Shown here in pieces: positions 17,030 through 26,415 of a DNA stretch of 64,000 nucleotides. A program made the position numbers and the translations under genes. The notes under the pieces were generated by a model that was not told the DNA's origin, did not search any database, and saw only the letters and a program-made list of their open reading frames with translations. Each line of letters opens with the position of its first letter. Position 1 is the stretch's first letter. Source of the DNA: Methylosarcina fibrata AML-C10 (lineage in GTDB: Bacteria > Pseudomonadota > Gammaproteobacteria > Methylococcales > Methylomonadaceae); contig NZ_KB889965.1 of the NCBI RefSeq assembly GCF_000372865.1, forward strand, positions 92,720-156,719, written 5' to 3'.

Positions 17030-18271
17030 TTACTCCCATACGAGTAATCCTGGACCACATGTACCTTTCCAGTCAGATGCAGCAGTTTTATCAGAAAGTG
17101 TGCCAGTGAATATAACTTCGATAGATAATATTTTTTCCTTCTTTTCATATAATTGATAGTTTCTCTTAAATAGTGAATAGTTTACCCAATATTTTCCTGG
17201 AGCTAATCCATAAGCAGGGATAATGCAATTTCTTTTGAGCCTATTGCTAAAATTATCATCCACATTTGCAAATGCGCTTGAAGAATGATGCACACATACT
17301 CCCCATGAATTTGAAATTGTAATGCCAATTTCCAAATCATTATTATTTCGGCTATCCAATTCAAAGGTAATTTTAATCGGCTTATCTATTTCAAAAATTC
17401 TTTTTGGCACTAATTCTTGAGAAATGCAAATGTTTGTTATATGGGGATGCTCGGGAAATTTATGTGATTGATAGAAATATGACTCTAGGTTATCTCCTTC
17501 CATATAATACTGAATCACTTTATTAACTTTATCATCCATTACAATCATTCCTTCATTCAAATATATCGCTCTTTCGCACAAAGCTTTTACAGCAGCCATA
17601 TTGTGACTCACAAACAAAACCGTTCTCCCTTCCGTTCCCGCTTCTTCCATCTTCCCCAAACATTTCTTCTGAAACTGCGCATCCCCCACCGCCAACACCT
17701 CGTCGACGATCAATATTTCCGGCTCCAGATGCGCGGCGACGGCGAAGGCGAGGCGGACGTACATGCCGCTGGAATAGCGTTTGACCGGGGTATCCAGAAA
17801 TTTTTCGACTTCGGCGAAAGCGACGATTTCATCAAACTTGCTTTTGATCTCGGCTTTTCTCATGCCCAGAATGGCGCCGTTCAGGAAAATGTTTTCCCGG
17901 CCGGTCAATTCCGGGTGAAATCCGGTGCCGACTTCGAGCAGACTGGCCACGCGGCCGTGAATGACCGCTTGCCCGGTTGTCGGAGCCGTGATCCGGCTCA
18001 GGATTTTCAATAGAGTGGATTTGCCGGCTCCGTTGCGGCCGATGATGCCGACTCGTTCGCCCTGTTCGATTTCGAAATTGATATCCCGCAGCGCCCAGAA
18101 TGCTTCGAGTTCGGCGGTTTTATGCCGGTATTGCCGAGGGTGGCGGAGGCGCTTGATCAAGGACAGCGCATTCTGGCCGATGGCTTCGCGAAGAGTGGCG
18201 TAGGGCGCTGTGTTTTTATGCCCGATCCGATATTTTTTACCCAGGTTTTCGACTTTAATCGCGGTCGTCAT
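17030..18271 (-). CDS. wzt: Polysaccharide ABC exporter ATP-binding protein Wzt, mosaic gene
   Basis: 413 residues from ATG 18271 (MTTAIKVENLGKKYRIG). ATPase motifs: Walker A GRNGAGKS (78-85), signature YSSGM (166-170), Walker B and D loop ILIVDEVLAVGD (186-197) and switch His223. Residues from about 255 to 413 form a beta-rich C-terminal domain like the O-antigen-binding domain of Wzt, which in that family recognises the glycan end to license export. The 3' part (17030 to about 17590) is AT-rich and matches the pyruvyl transferase gene in composition; the ATPase half is GC-rich. This suggests the specificity domain was exchanged. An open frame to 18481 overlaps wzm and is rejected as the start. 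Confidence 0.9.
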   Translation of the reverse strand: MTTAIKVENLGKKYRIGHKNTAPYATLREAIGQNALSLIKRLRHPRQYRHKTAELEAFWALRDINFEIEQGERVGIIGRNGAGKSTLLKILSRITAPTTGQAVIHGRVASLLEVGTGFHPELTGRENIFLNGAILGMRKAEIKSKFDEIVAFAEVEKFLDTPVKRYSSGMYVRLAFAVAAHLEPEILIVDEVLAVGDAQFQKKCLGKMEEAGTEGRTVLFVSHNMAAVKALCERAIYLNEGMIVMDDKVNKVIQYYMEGDNLESYFYQSHKFPEHPHITNICISQELVPKRIFEIDKPIKITFELDSRNNNDLEIGITISNSWGVCVHHSSSAFANVDDNFSNRLKRNCIIPAYGLAPGKYWVNYSLFKRNYQLYEKKEKILSIEVIFTGTLSDKTAASDWKGTCGPGLLVWE

Positions 18272-18291
18272 GACGGCTCCGTTCGTTCCGC

Positions 18292-19116
18292 TTAAATGGT
18301 ATCGGCGAATTGCCGTTCGGATTTCAGGAAGTAGCTTAAACCGATCATGAACAAAAGTACGGAAACGCCGGCCGACAAGTACAGGCCGGGCAGATAAAGC
18401 GGCGTTTCGCCGCCGTTGATCATCCATCGAAAGCCGTCGATGACGCCGACCATCGGATTCGCCGCATACACAAGGCGCCATTGATCCGGAATGACCCCGC
18501 TACTGTAACCGATGGGCGAGACGTACAAGCCCATCTGGACAAGGAAGGGGACCACGATCCGGAAATCGCGGTATTTAACGTTCAGCGCGGCAATGAGAAA
18601 ACCCAGGCCCAGCGCGGTGATCCCGGCCTGCAACAGGAACAGCGGCAGCAGCACGAAGTAGGGGCTGGGCAGAAACCGGTACCAGATCATCAGGCCGATC
18701 AGGAGAACGAAGGAAATTAGAAAATCGATCAGGTTGACGAAAACGGGAGCGGTCGGAACGATGATTCTGGGAAAATACACTTTACTGATCATGGCGGCGT
18801 TGCCCACGACGGCATTGGCGCTTTCGCCGAGCGTGCCGGCGAAAAAATACCAGGGCAGCATGCCTGCAAAGACCAGGATGGGGTAGGGGGTGATGCCTTC
18901 GCTGGGCAGTTTGGCCAGGTGGCCGAACACGACGGTAAAGACGATCATGGTCAGCAAGGGGCGCAGCACCGCCCAGAGCATTCCGAATACGGTCTGCTTG
19001 TAACGGACTTTGAAGTCGCGCCAGGCCAGGAAAAATAACAAATCGCGGTATTCCCAAAGTTCCTTGAACAAGAAGCGGATCGATTTTTCCGGCGTGATGA
19101 TGAGTGGAGACTGCAT
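18292..19116 (-). CDS. wzm: Polysaccharide ABC exporter permease Wzm
   Basis: 274 residues of an ABC-2 membrane protein. It has a short cytoplasmic start (FKELWEYRDLLFFLAWRDFKVRYKQTVFGMLWAVLRPLL) followed by about six membrane segments. The conserved middle NVKYRDFRIVVPFLVQMGLYVSPIGYS is characteristic of O-antigen and capsule exporters (TagG/Wzm). It pairs with Wzt, 20 bp downstream of its stop, to move lipid-linked polysaccharide across the inner membrane. No Shine-Dalgarno is evident at ATG 19116. It is the first gene of the export unit; a repeat and glnS lie upstream. Confidence 0.92.
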   Translation of the reverse strand: MQSPLIITPEKSIRFLFKELWEYRDLLFFLAWRDFKVRYKQTVFGMLWAVLRPLLTMIVFTVVFGHLAKLPSEGITPYPILVFAGMLPWYFFAGTLGESANAVVGNAAMISKVYFPRIIVPTAPVFVNLIDFLISFVLLIGLMIWYRFLPSPYFVLLPLFLLQAGITALGLGFLIAALNVKYRDFRIVVPFLVQMGLYVSPIGYSSGVIPDQWRLVYAANPMVGVIDGFRWMINGGETPLYLPGLYLSAGVSVLLFMIGLSYFLKSERQFADTI

Positions 19117-19154
19117 GCTGTGTCGATAAAACTTAATTCTGGATGGCCAGGCAT

Positions 19155-19214
19155 TGTAGGGACGAATTCATTCGCCCAGGATGTGCATCGAAGACGAATG
19201 AATTCGCCTTTACA
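19155..19214. repeat. Imperfect inverted repeat of the GTAGGRRCGA family
   Basis: Arms at 19155-19174 (TGTAGGGACGAATTCATTCG) and 19195-19214 are inverted copies with 3 differences in 20, around a 20-bp loop. It lies in the 197-bp gap between glnS (stop 19314) and wzm (start 19116), both minus. It may act as a transcript-end or processing hairpin for glnS, although there is no T-run. A partial copy occurs at 55971-55988. Confidence 0.75.
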
Positions 19215-19313
19215 CACGATAAGACAATGCTCTACATCCTGCTCGACGCGCTCTGTATGGCGAAGTTTAGTTCAAGTTTGTAAAGCTGACCACCCGGGCC
19301 GGGCAAAATGCCC

Positions 19314-20978
19314 TCAATCCTTTTCCCAGTTTTCCCTGAGCGTGACGGTGCGGTTGAATACCCGCCTGCCGCCCACGCTATCGATGGTGTCCAGGCAGAA
19401 ATAACCGGTTCTTTCGAACTGGTAACGGCTTTCCGGTCCGGCATCGGCCAGACTGGCCTCGACGCGGCATCCGGTAAGGACTTCCAGGGAGTTCGGGTTC
19501 AGCACCGACAGAAAGTTTTCTTCGTTATCGGGGTTGGGCACCGTGAACAGGCGGTCGTACAGCCGCACTTCCGCGAGCAGCGAATGGGGTTCGGATACCC
19601 AGTGGATCACGCCCTTGACTTTGCGCCCTTCGGGATTCTTGCCCAGGGTGGCCGGATCGTAGGTGCAGCGAAGCTCGGCGATATGGCCGTTCTCATCCTT
19701 GACGATCTCGTCGCAGCGGATGACGTAGGCGCCTCGCAGGCGGACTTCGCCGCCGGGAATCAGGCGCTTGTATTTGGGCGGAGGATTTTCCGCAAAATCG
19801 TCCCGTTCGATCAGGATCTCGCGCGTGAACGGGACCGTGCGTTTGCCGAATTCCGGGCGTTGCGGATGATTGCCGAGCTCCAGATGCTCCGTTTGGCCTT
19901 CGGGATAATTGGTAATGACGATGCGTAACGGTTGCAGAACCGCCATCGCGCGAGGAACGTTCTCGTTCAGATCTTCGCGAATGCAGTTTTCCAGAACGCC
20001 CATTTCTATCCACGAATCTTTCTTGGTCACGCCGATGCGTTCGCAAAAATCCCGGATCGCCGCCGGAGTGACTCCCGCCCGGCGCAGACCGGCGATGGTC
20101 GGCATGCGGGGGTCGTCCCAGCCGCTCACGTGCTTTTCGGTGACCAGTTGGTTGAGCTTTCGCTTGCTGACGATCGTGTATTCCAGTTGCAACCGCGCGA
20201 ATTCGATCTGTTGAGGATGGCAGGGCGTATGCAGCTCGTCCAGCACCCAGTCGTACAACGGCCGGTGGTCTTCGAATTCCAGGGTGCACAGCGAGTGCGT
20301 GATGCCCTCGATCGCGTCGGAAATGCAATGGGTGTAATCGTACATCGGATACAAACACCAGTCGTTGCCGGTACGATGATGATGCACGCGGCGAATGCGG
20401 TAAAGCGTCGGATCGCGCATGTTGATATTGGGGGAGGCCATGTCGATTTTTGCCCGGAGCACGTATTGGCCGTCGGCATACAAGCCGTCGCGCATGCCCT
20501 GGAACAAGGCCAGATTTTCTTCGATCGAACGGTTACGGTCAGGGCTTTCCCGGCCGGGTTCAGTCAAGGTTCCGCGATAAGCCCGGATCTGCTCGGGAGT
20601 CAGACTGTCGACATAGGCCTTGCCGTCCTTGATCAGCGCTACCGCATAGTCGTACAACTGTTCGAAATAGTCGGAGGCATAATGCAGTTCATGCCACTGA
20701 AAACCTAGCCATTGCACGTCTCTTTGGATGGACTGTACGAATTCGTCGCTTTCTTTTTCGGGATTGGTGTCGTCGAACCTCAGGTTGCAGGTGCCCTGGT
20801 ATTCGGCGGCAGTGCCGAAATTCAGGCAGATCGACTTGGCGTGTCCGATGTGCAGATAGCCGTTGGGCTCCGGAGGAAAACGGGTGACTATCTTGCCGTT
20901 GTTTTTGTTTTCCTTAAGATCCTGATTGATGATGTGACGAATGAAGTTGGACGGAGATTGGGTTTCGTTAATGGACAT
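19314..20978 (-). CDS. glnS: Glutaminyl-tRNA synthetase
   Basis: 554 residues, the length of bacterial GlnRS. Class I signature motifs: HIGH at 43-46 inside [15 protein letters not shown] and the KMSKS equivalent IVSKRKL at 269-275. The acceptor-end binding [10 protein letters not shown] (68-77) and the C-terminal beta-barrel anticodon domain (about 345-554) are present. It charges tRNA-Gln with glutamine in the cytoplasm. GlnS instead of a GatCAB route fits gammaproteobacteria. A good sigma-70 promoter lies upstream at 21052-21080. Unrelated to the polysaccharide genes. Confidence 0.98.
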   Translation of the reverse strand: MSINETQSPSNFIRHIINQDLKENKNNGKIVTRFPPEPNGYLHIGHAKSICLNFGTAAEYQGTCNLRFDDTNPEKESDEFVQSIQRDVQWLGFQWHELHYASDYFEQLYDYAVALIKDGKAYVDSLTPEQIRAYRGTLTEPGRESPDRNRSIEENLALFQGMRDGLYADGQYVLRAKIDMASPNINMRDPTLYRIRRVHHHRTGNDWCLYPMYDYTHCISDAIEGITHSLCTLEFEDHRPLYDWVLDELHTPCHPQQIEFARLQLEYTIVSKRKLNQLVTEKHVSGWDDPRMPTIAGLRRAGVTPAAIRDFCERIGVTKKDSWIEMGVLENCIREDLNENVPRAMAVLQPLRIVITNYPEGQTEHLELGNHPQRPEFGKRTVPFTREILIERDDFAENPPPKYKRLIPGGEVRLRGAYVIRCDEIVKDENGHIAELRCTYDPATLGKNPEGRKVKGVIHWVSEPHSLLAEVRLYDRLFTVPNPDNEENFLSVLNPNSLEVLTGCRVEASLADAGPESRYQFERTGYFCLDTIDSVGGRRVFNRTVTLRENWEKD

Positions 20979-21051
20979 GGGGGGCGTAAGTGTTGAGTCC
21001 TCGATTGAACCGGATGCAAAGGTCAGCGACGGAATGAAAAATTATTGAATA

Positions 21052-21080
21052 ATTATGGGCAAACAATATGATCAATTCAA
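21052..21080 (-). promoter_or_regulatory. Sigma-70 promoter of glnS
   Basis: On the minus strand TTGAAT (plus 21075-21080) and CATAAT (21052-21057) are 17 bp apart. The -35 matches 4 of 6 and the -10 matches 5 of 6 consensus bases. Transcription would start near 21045, giving a leader of about 65 nt before the glnS ATG at 20978. Confidence 0.6.
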
Positions 21081-21129
21081 TACTACTTGAATCTAAAGGG
21101 ATTAAACAATCTTGAACTCGCGGTTTTCC

Positions 21130-23685
21130 TCAGGAATGTTCGCATATCGGTTTCGGTTTGCCGGTGTAGTAACCTTGGGCATAATCGACCTTGAGTTCGT
21201 TTAATGTCTCTAAAATGGCTTCGCTCTCGACAAATTCGGCAATGGTCTTTTTGCCCAGAACGTGGCCGATGTCGTTAATGGATTTGACCATCGCCAGATC
21301 CATCGAATCGTGCACGATGTCCTTGACAAAAAAGCCGTCGATTTTCAGATAATCGACCGGCAGATTTTTCAGATATGCGAACGAGGAGAGCCCGCTGCCG
21401 AAATCGTCCAGAGAAAATTTACAACCGTATTCCTTCAGCCGATTCATGAATTCGGTGGCCTGCGACAGATTGGCGATGGCCGCCGTTTCGGTGATTTCGA
21501 AACAGACTTTTTCCGAGGGCATGCCGGTCTGATCAAACTGCGACTCGATGAACGAGAATAGATGCGGATCGCTCAGGCTCGAGCCGGAAAGATTGATCGA
21601 GCACAGGGACAACTTCTTCAGACGCTCCGGGTGTTTGGCATAAAACTGGAAGACGTTGCGTATGACCCAGCGGTCGATTTTTGTCGACAGTTGATAGCGT
21701 TCGGCGGCCGACAGGAAGGCGTCGGGAGAAATGATCGAGCCGTTTCGATCCTTCATGCGAATCAGAATTTCGCAATGCTCGCCTTCCTCGGCGTTTAACG
21801 CAACAATGACCTGAGTATAAAGGCAAAAGAGGTCTTCCTCCAGCGCCTTATTGATTCGGACCACCCAATTCATTTCGCCATGATGCTGGGCAAGGGCTTT
21901 GTCGTCTTCCCGATAAATGTGCGTCCGGTTGCGTCCGGCCTGTTTGGCCATGAAACAGGCCATGTCGGCTTGTTTTAAATGAATGTCGGAGCCGCCCTTA
22001 TTGAAATCGATGATCACGAGTCCGATGCTGACGCCGATGCGAAAACTTTTATCTTCCCAGTAGAATTGAAATTGCTCCACAATCCGATGGATTTTTTCGG
22101 TCACGGCGACAGCCTGTTCCAGCGGGCAATATTCCATCAGAATGGCGAACTCGTCTCCCCCGAGCCGGGCCAGCGTGTCGCTGCGGCGGATGACCTGGCA
22201 GATGAGCGCGCTGATTTGCCGGAGCAGTTCATCGCCGGCGGTATGGCTGCACGTGTCGTTGACCACTTTGAACTGGTCGAGGTCGATATAACACAGAGCG
22301 TGTTCGGTATCGCTGTGTTGCGCCAGAGTGATCACCCGTTCCAGGCGCCGGTCGAATTCATGGCGGTTGATCAGGTGGGTCAGGGAGTCGTGGGTGGCAT
22401 GATAGGACAGTTTTTCCGTCATCAGCAGTGCTTCGGTGACGTCTTCCTGAATGGAGACGTAACTGGTGATGACGCCTTCCGAATTGATCAACGGAGCGAT
22501 CGACTCCCGCGCCCAATAGATTTCCCCGGACTTTTTCTGGTTCTTCAATACCCCGCGCCAGACCTGGCCGGAAGAGACGGTCCGCCATAAGTCCTGATAA
22601 TTGTCGTTGTTGGTTTCGCCGGAACTGAAAATTCTGGGGTTTTTGCCGATCACTTCGCCGTAGGAATATCCGGTGGTTTCGGTGACTTTCCGGTTGGCGT
22701 ATTCAATGGTTCCGGTCTTGTCGGTGATGAAGATAAAATTCGGGCTGTTGTCCAGAGCCAGATGCATTTTGCACAGGTCGTTTTGAGCCAGCTTCCGGTC
22801 ATTGATGTTTCGGATGATGCCGAAAATTTTCGGCAGTTCGTTGGCGCCGGCCTTTTCCTGCCTGAGAAAAGTAAAGGCATCCGGAGCAATGGCGATCGCG
22901 GTGATTTCAACGTATTTCGGCTCGCCGTCGATTTTGCTGCAAAGTCTAAGCTCGATGGGGGTGTTGAGTTTGATATTCGGGCTGCAAACATTAAATACCG
23001 ATTCCGCTTTTTGCCAGTCGTCCTTGAATACCAGGGAAGAATAATGTGTTCCCGACATTTCCTCGGGACCGTAGCCTAAAATCTTGTGAATCGCTTCGTT
23101 TAGGAAGGTAAATATTCCGTTTTGATCAATCAGATAAAAAATGTCCGGAGAATTTTCAACAAAAAAACGATGCATCTGCTCGGACTGGTTCAATTGCAAC
23201 TGGATTTCCCTGTTTTTTTCCTCCAGCCTGATCATCTTTTGTAGATTTTCAATCGAATGCACCAGATGGCTGATCACGTAGGGCTTTTGAATGAAGTCAT
23301 AGACGAAGTTGTAACGCAGGGCGCGCCGGGCGGCATTAAAGGTGGCTTCGCCGCTGAGAATGATGACCTGTGTCGCGAGATGATTCGATTCGATAAATTT
23401 GAGGACTTCATGCCCATTGAGGTCCGGCATGTTGAGGTCCAGAAGGATAATCCGGACCGGATGCTGTTTCAATAAGTTGATGGCGCCGGCTCCGCTGTCT
23501 ACGGTCACAATGTCATGGCCCGCCAGTTTAAGGATCTCGCACAAACTCTCCCTGGCCGACGCTTCATCATCCACTATCAATAATTTGATCGGCGACTCCG
23601 GTTTTACGGACTCGGAGCTCGTTTGATCGGCATTTTCGGGGAGTTTGAGCGGATCTATAAACATGGAGGGTTTATCCTTTTGCAT
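21130..23685 (-). CDS. Response regulator: Rec-PAS-PAS-GGDEF-EAL c-di-GMP protein
   Basis: 851 residues. Receiver about 33-150 with D39-D40, phosphoacceptor D83 (LLLDLNMPD) and K134. PAS at about 170-295 (FFVENSPDIFYLIDQNG) and 305-420 (LDNSPNFIFITDKTG). GGDEF domain about 425-590 with intact RLGGDEF (GGDEF 509-513) and an inhibitory RxxD (500-503) five residues before it. EAL domain about 610-845; the signature is EIL (639-641) with the following Arg kept, and DDFGSGLSSFAYLKNLP and LKIDG present. It can probably make and may break c-di-GMP. Encoded 7 bp after the HDOD kinase gene, its likely partner. Confidence 0.92.
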   Translation of the reverse strand: MQKDKPSMFIDPLKLPENADQTSSESVKPESPIKLLIVDDEASARESLCEILKLAGHDIVTVDSGAGAINLLKQHPVRIILLDLNMPDLNGHEVLKFIESNHLATQVIILSGEATFNAARRALRYNFVYDFIQKPYVISHLVHSIENLQKMIRLEEKNREIQLQLNQSEQMHRFFVENSPDIFYLIDQNGIFTFLNEAIHKILGYGPEEMSGTHYSSLVFKDDWQKAESVFNVCSPNIKLNTPIELRLCSKIDGEPKYVEITAIAIAPDAFTFLRQEKAGANELPKIFGIIRNINDRKLAQNDLCKMHLALDNSPNFIFITDKTGTIEYANRKVTETTGYSYGEVIGKNPRIFSSGETNNDNYQDLWRTVSSGQVWRGVLKNQKKSGEIYWARESIAPLINSEGVITSYVSIQEDVTEALLMTEKLSYHATHDSLTHLINRHEFDRRLERVITLAQHSDTEHALCYIDLDQFKVVNDTCSHTAGDELLRQISALICQVIRRSDTLARLGGDEFAILMEYCPLEQAVAVTEKIHRIVEQFQFYWEDKSFRIGVSIGLVIIDFNKGGSDIHLKQADMACFMAKQAGRNRTHIYREDDKALAQHHGEMNWVVRINKALEEDLFCLYTQVIVALNAEEGEHCEILIRMKDRNGSIISPDAFLSAAERYQLSTKIDRWVIRNVFQFYAKHPERLKKLSLCSINLSGSSLSDPHLFSFIESQFDQTGMPSEKVCFEITETAAIANLSQATEFMNRLKEYGCKFSLDDFGSGLSSFAYLKNLPVDYLKIDGFFVKDIVHDSMDLAMVKSINDIGHVLGKKTIAEFVESEAILETLNELKVDYAQGYYTGKPKPICEHS

Positions 23686-23692
23686 TTCTCTT

Positions 23693-25819
23693 TTACCAGG
23701 TTTCCTTAGGAAGAAGAATCCGAAATGTTGTACCGTGATTTAAAGAAGAATCGCACTGTATAGTTCCTCCAAGTTCATCAATCAGACTTTTACAAATCGT
23801 TAATCCCAGTCCGGAATGGCCTTTACCTTTGGTGCTGGTGAGAGGGGCGAACAAGTTCTCCTTGACCGTTTGAGGAAGTCCGGGGCCGTCATCGTGTACC
23901 AGAATTTCGATGTAATGTTTTTTTCTGAATTTTACGTGATCTTTAGTCGAAATAGTAATTGTACCGCCAGACGGCATTGCTTCTGCAGAGTTTTTAATAA
24001 GATTGGTAAGTATCTGCTTGATCTTGTAGCGGCTGCTGGGGATTTCCGGCATGGCGGGATCCAGCTTTAAAACCGTCTGGATGCCGTGAAGGGTAAAAAT
24101 GCCGGCCCGAAATAGATTGATGAGGTCAAGAATGACGGTATTGACATCCACCGATCTTTTTTCTTCTGCTGGCGTTTCCATGACGTCGGGCAATCTAAGG
24201 ATAAGGTTGCCCACCCGGTCAATTTCTTCCTGGATGAGGTTTATTTCGGTGGAGTGATTCCCGCCCAGTTTCTGTTTCAATAAATGCAGATAATTGTTAA
24301 TGATGCTGAGGGGATTGTTGGCTTCATGGACCAGTTTTCGGGCATGCAAATGATAATTTTCCCGAATAGTGTTCAATAGCGCCTGCTGATCGAGTTCGGA
24401 ACGCTCTTCCGCATGCAGCAAGGCGAGAGCCGCTTCTTTGGCAAATAAGGAAATAAAATCGAGCTTTAAATCGTCTGTCGCTTGTTCGGATTGATTCAAG
24501 CCGGTCACGATCACGCCCATCGCCTGCCCGTTCGCCCATAATGGAATCGCCAACAGGCGGTCGGTACCGAGCCATCGGCCGATCTGACGATCGGCAAAGT
24601 CAGCGGGATTGACATTATTTGCCTCGACGGCGTGCAGAATTTGTCGGTTCGACAGGGCTTTTACCAGTAAACTCCGACTCTGCTTGATGTTTATCGTAAT
24701 TGAAGAATTCTTCGCAGTCTGCTCGCCCGGGCCCAACGTGCTCACCAGGCTCTCGGTCTCCTGCCGGAATAAGAAAACGGCTGTATTTCTGAACCCGAAG
24801 AGCACATTCATATCCCGCTGAATGAGGGCAACCGGGTGAGTGTGGGGGAGGGCATGGTCGAAATCCTGCTTCAAGGCCGAGGTCAGCGCCAGTTTTCTTA
24901 TATACTCTGCCGTATTCTTGCGGACTTTATTCCGCTGAGCTTGTGAAGTCAGAGACCGGATTCGGGAGCCTTCGGGATGGGCAATCGAGATTTCAAGGCT
25001 GAGCGCCAATTGTTCAGTGACGGATTTTGCTTCTTTCAGCATTTCTTCCGTGAGCGGCTGATTAAGGCCGAACCATCGATCCGCCAAAGCAAAGACTTGA
25101 ACTTCGTTTTCGGCAGCCATAATGCACAGTTGACTGGCCAGATTGATAATTTTTACCAGAGGTGTGCCCTCCGCTATCGCTTCGAGAGGATGCGATTGAT
25201 AGAGCACCGCGTCCGAGAGAGCCGCCTGTATTTTCCAGGATTCAATCAGATGACCTCCGATTTCCTGGTGCGTGACGCCGAACAATGTCTTTTCCGGAGC
25301 GCTGTGCTGGCCGTCGAAATGTTTGGCTAAAAAATCGGGGTATTCCTTGGGGAAGCATTTCAACAAAACAATCTGGCCGAGTCGGTGAATCAAACCGGCC
25401 AGATAGGCTTCGTCGGGAAACTCATAGGCGGTCAGTTTCGCAATATGGCTGGCAAGATGGGCGCAAGTCAGGGACCGATACCAAATCATGTCCAGATAAT
25501 TACAATGATTCGGCGGAATTTGGGAAAAGAATTGCTGGACGGTCCGGGTCACGGCGATGGTTCTGACCGTGTTGAGACCGAGGACGGTGACGACGCGGTT
25601 AAGATCGGTAATTTCTCCCCATTGCCGATAAAACGGAGAATTGGCCGTAATTAATACTTTTGAGCTAAGGCTGGCGTCCTGTCCGATAATTCTAGTGAGA
25701 TCTTTAAAATTGACTTCGTTACAGTGCGTGGCGCGAATCAAATCCAACAATACCTGAGGCACTACCGGCAGCGAACCGATATCTATCCTGGATAAAATTT
25801 GTAAAACGGAATTTTCCAT
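23693..25819 (-). CDS. HDOD-GAF hybrid-type histidine kinase
   Basis: 708 residues, with no membrane span seen. An HDOD domain (about 8-205, SLPVVPQVLLDLIRA, GLIHRLGQIVLLK) lacks a true HD pair. It is followed by a GAF-like domain (about 315-470), a HisKA phosphoacceptor helix with H498 in VHEANNPLSIINNYL, and a HATPase_c domain with N box ILTNLIKNSAEAMPSGG, G1 DDGPGLP and G2 KGHSGLGLTICKSLIDELGG. It would be a soluble sensor kinase. It precedes the Rec-PAS-GGDEF-EAL gene by 7 bp and probably phosphorylates its D83, linking an unknown intracellular cue to c-di-GMP. Confidence 0.9.
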   Translation of the reverse strand: MENSVLQILSRIDIGSLPVVPQVLLDLIRATHCNEVNFKDLTRIIGQDASLSSKVLITANSPFYRQWGEITDLNRVVTVLGLNTVRTIAVTRTVQQFFSQIPPNHCNYLDMIWYRSLTCAHLASHIAKLTAYEFPDEAYLAGLIHRLGQIVLLKCFPKEYPDFLAKHFDGQHSAPEKTLFGVTHQEIGGHLIESWKIQAALSDAVLYQSHPLEAIAEGTPLVKIINLASQLCIMAAENEVQVFALADRWFGLNQPLTEEMLKEAKSVTEQLALSLEISIAHPEGSRIRSLTSQAQRNKVRKNTAEYIRKLALTSALKQDFDHALPHTHPVALIQRDMNVLFGFRNTAVFLFRQETESLVSTLGPGEQTAKNSSITINIKQSRSLLVKALSNRQILHAVEANNVNPADFADRQIGRWLGTDRLLAIPLWANGQAMGVIVTGLNQSEQATDDLKLDFISLFAKEAALALLHAEERSELDQQALLNTIRENYHLHARKLVHEANNPLSIINNYLHLLKQKLGGNHSTEINLIQEEIDRVGNLILRLPDVMETPAEEKRSVDVNTVILDLINLFRAGIFTLHGIQTVLKLDPAMPEIPSSRYKIKQILTNLIKNSAEAMPSGGTITISTKDHVKFRKKHYIEILVHDDGPGLPQTVKENLFAPLTSTKGKGHSGLGLTICKSLIDELGGTIQCDSSLNHGTTFRILLPKETW

Positions 25820-25862
25820 TGTCGTTCGTAAACGGTATCCGATTGCAACAGATAGTGTTGGA

Positions 25863-25892
25863 AGTATAGTGGATATAAAACTTATAAATCAA
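25863..25892 (-). promoter_or_regulatory. Sigma-70 promoter of the kinase/GGDEF-EAL operon
   Basis: On the minus strand TTGATT (plus 25887-25892) and TATACT (25863-25868) are separated by 18 bp. They match 4 of 6 and 5 of 6 consensus bases. The start would be near 25856, about 37 nt before the ATG at 25819. Confidence 0.55.
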
Positions 25893-26154
25893 ATAATTAA
25901 TTAATTTATCAAAAATTGTGAAACGGATTCTCGACGATTGCATCCGAGGTTTGCTCTGCCTTGCAGAAGGCAGGCAAATGAAGGTAATTGGTTCAGAAAG
26001 AGTAAAATTCATCGGGAATAATTGCATGATTCGCTCTTCGCTGAAAAGTGTATTTACCGACTTTCGCCCTTCGGACTAATTCAGTATTTTAGTGTAGACG
26101 AATTTTTGATTTTATAAGATGCTTATTTAAGCATTTCGTAAGAATTCACGCCAT

Positions 26155-26188
26155 TAAAAAAGAATCCCGGTTTTGAGTAAAGCCGGGA
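26155..26188 (-). terminator. Rho-independent terminator-like hairpin on the minus strand
   Basis: Read on the minus strand, TCCCGG (plus 26183-26188) pairs with CCGGGA (26165-26170), extended by AAA/TTT with one bulged base, around a 5-base loop. It is followed by ATTC and six T. No annotated minus-strand gene lies immediately upstream, so it would end an uncharacterised short transcript. Confidence 0.5.
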
Positions 26189-26415
26189 GTGAGTCGATGG
26201 CCGGCCGATTTAGAAAGATTCGGCAAGATCAGGGAAGAATTTGCAAGATGACCTATGAGCTGCCATTACCATACAAATTGTAATACAATTGGCGGAAAAC
26301 ATTGCAGCTCACTGTCCGCCGCGGGCGTTCTCCCGGCTCAATGATTCCCCGGTTCAAAGCTTCTACCCCCGGTAGACCGGTTGTCCATTTATCTTAAAAT
26401 TATTTGCACAGTTCG

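Larger units (their letters stand above)
25820..26403. other. 584-bp AT-rich divergent spacer with several hairpins
   Basis: The gap lies between the kinase operon (minus) and the HTTM gene (plus). It contains the kinase promoter (25863-25892), a strong CTGCCTT/AAGGCAG hairpin at about 25957-25974, a perfect ATGCTTA/TAAGCAT hairpin at 26119-26134, and a minus-strand terminator-like hairpin at 26155-26188. Small frames here have no recognisable homology. A short minus-strand transcript ending at 26155 is possible. Confidence 0.5.

Noticed and set aside
18272-18481. 70-residue N-terminal extension of Wzt
   Set aside because: Antifunctional Arg-rich sequence overlapping wzm; MTTAIKVENL is the family start.
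25719-26027. 102-codon minus-strand frame
   Set aside because: Overlaps the kinase start and its promoter in another frame; no domain.
26340-26390. tRNA-like GGTTCAAAGC segment
   Set aside because: Resembles a T-arm loop but no acceptor, D or anticodon arms can be formed around it.
26200-26400. 6S RNA or CsrB-like RNA
   Set aside because: Only a few GGA sites and no closing stem with the known 6S bubble; left as an unspecified small-RNA candidate.
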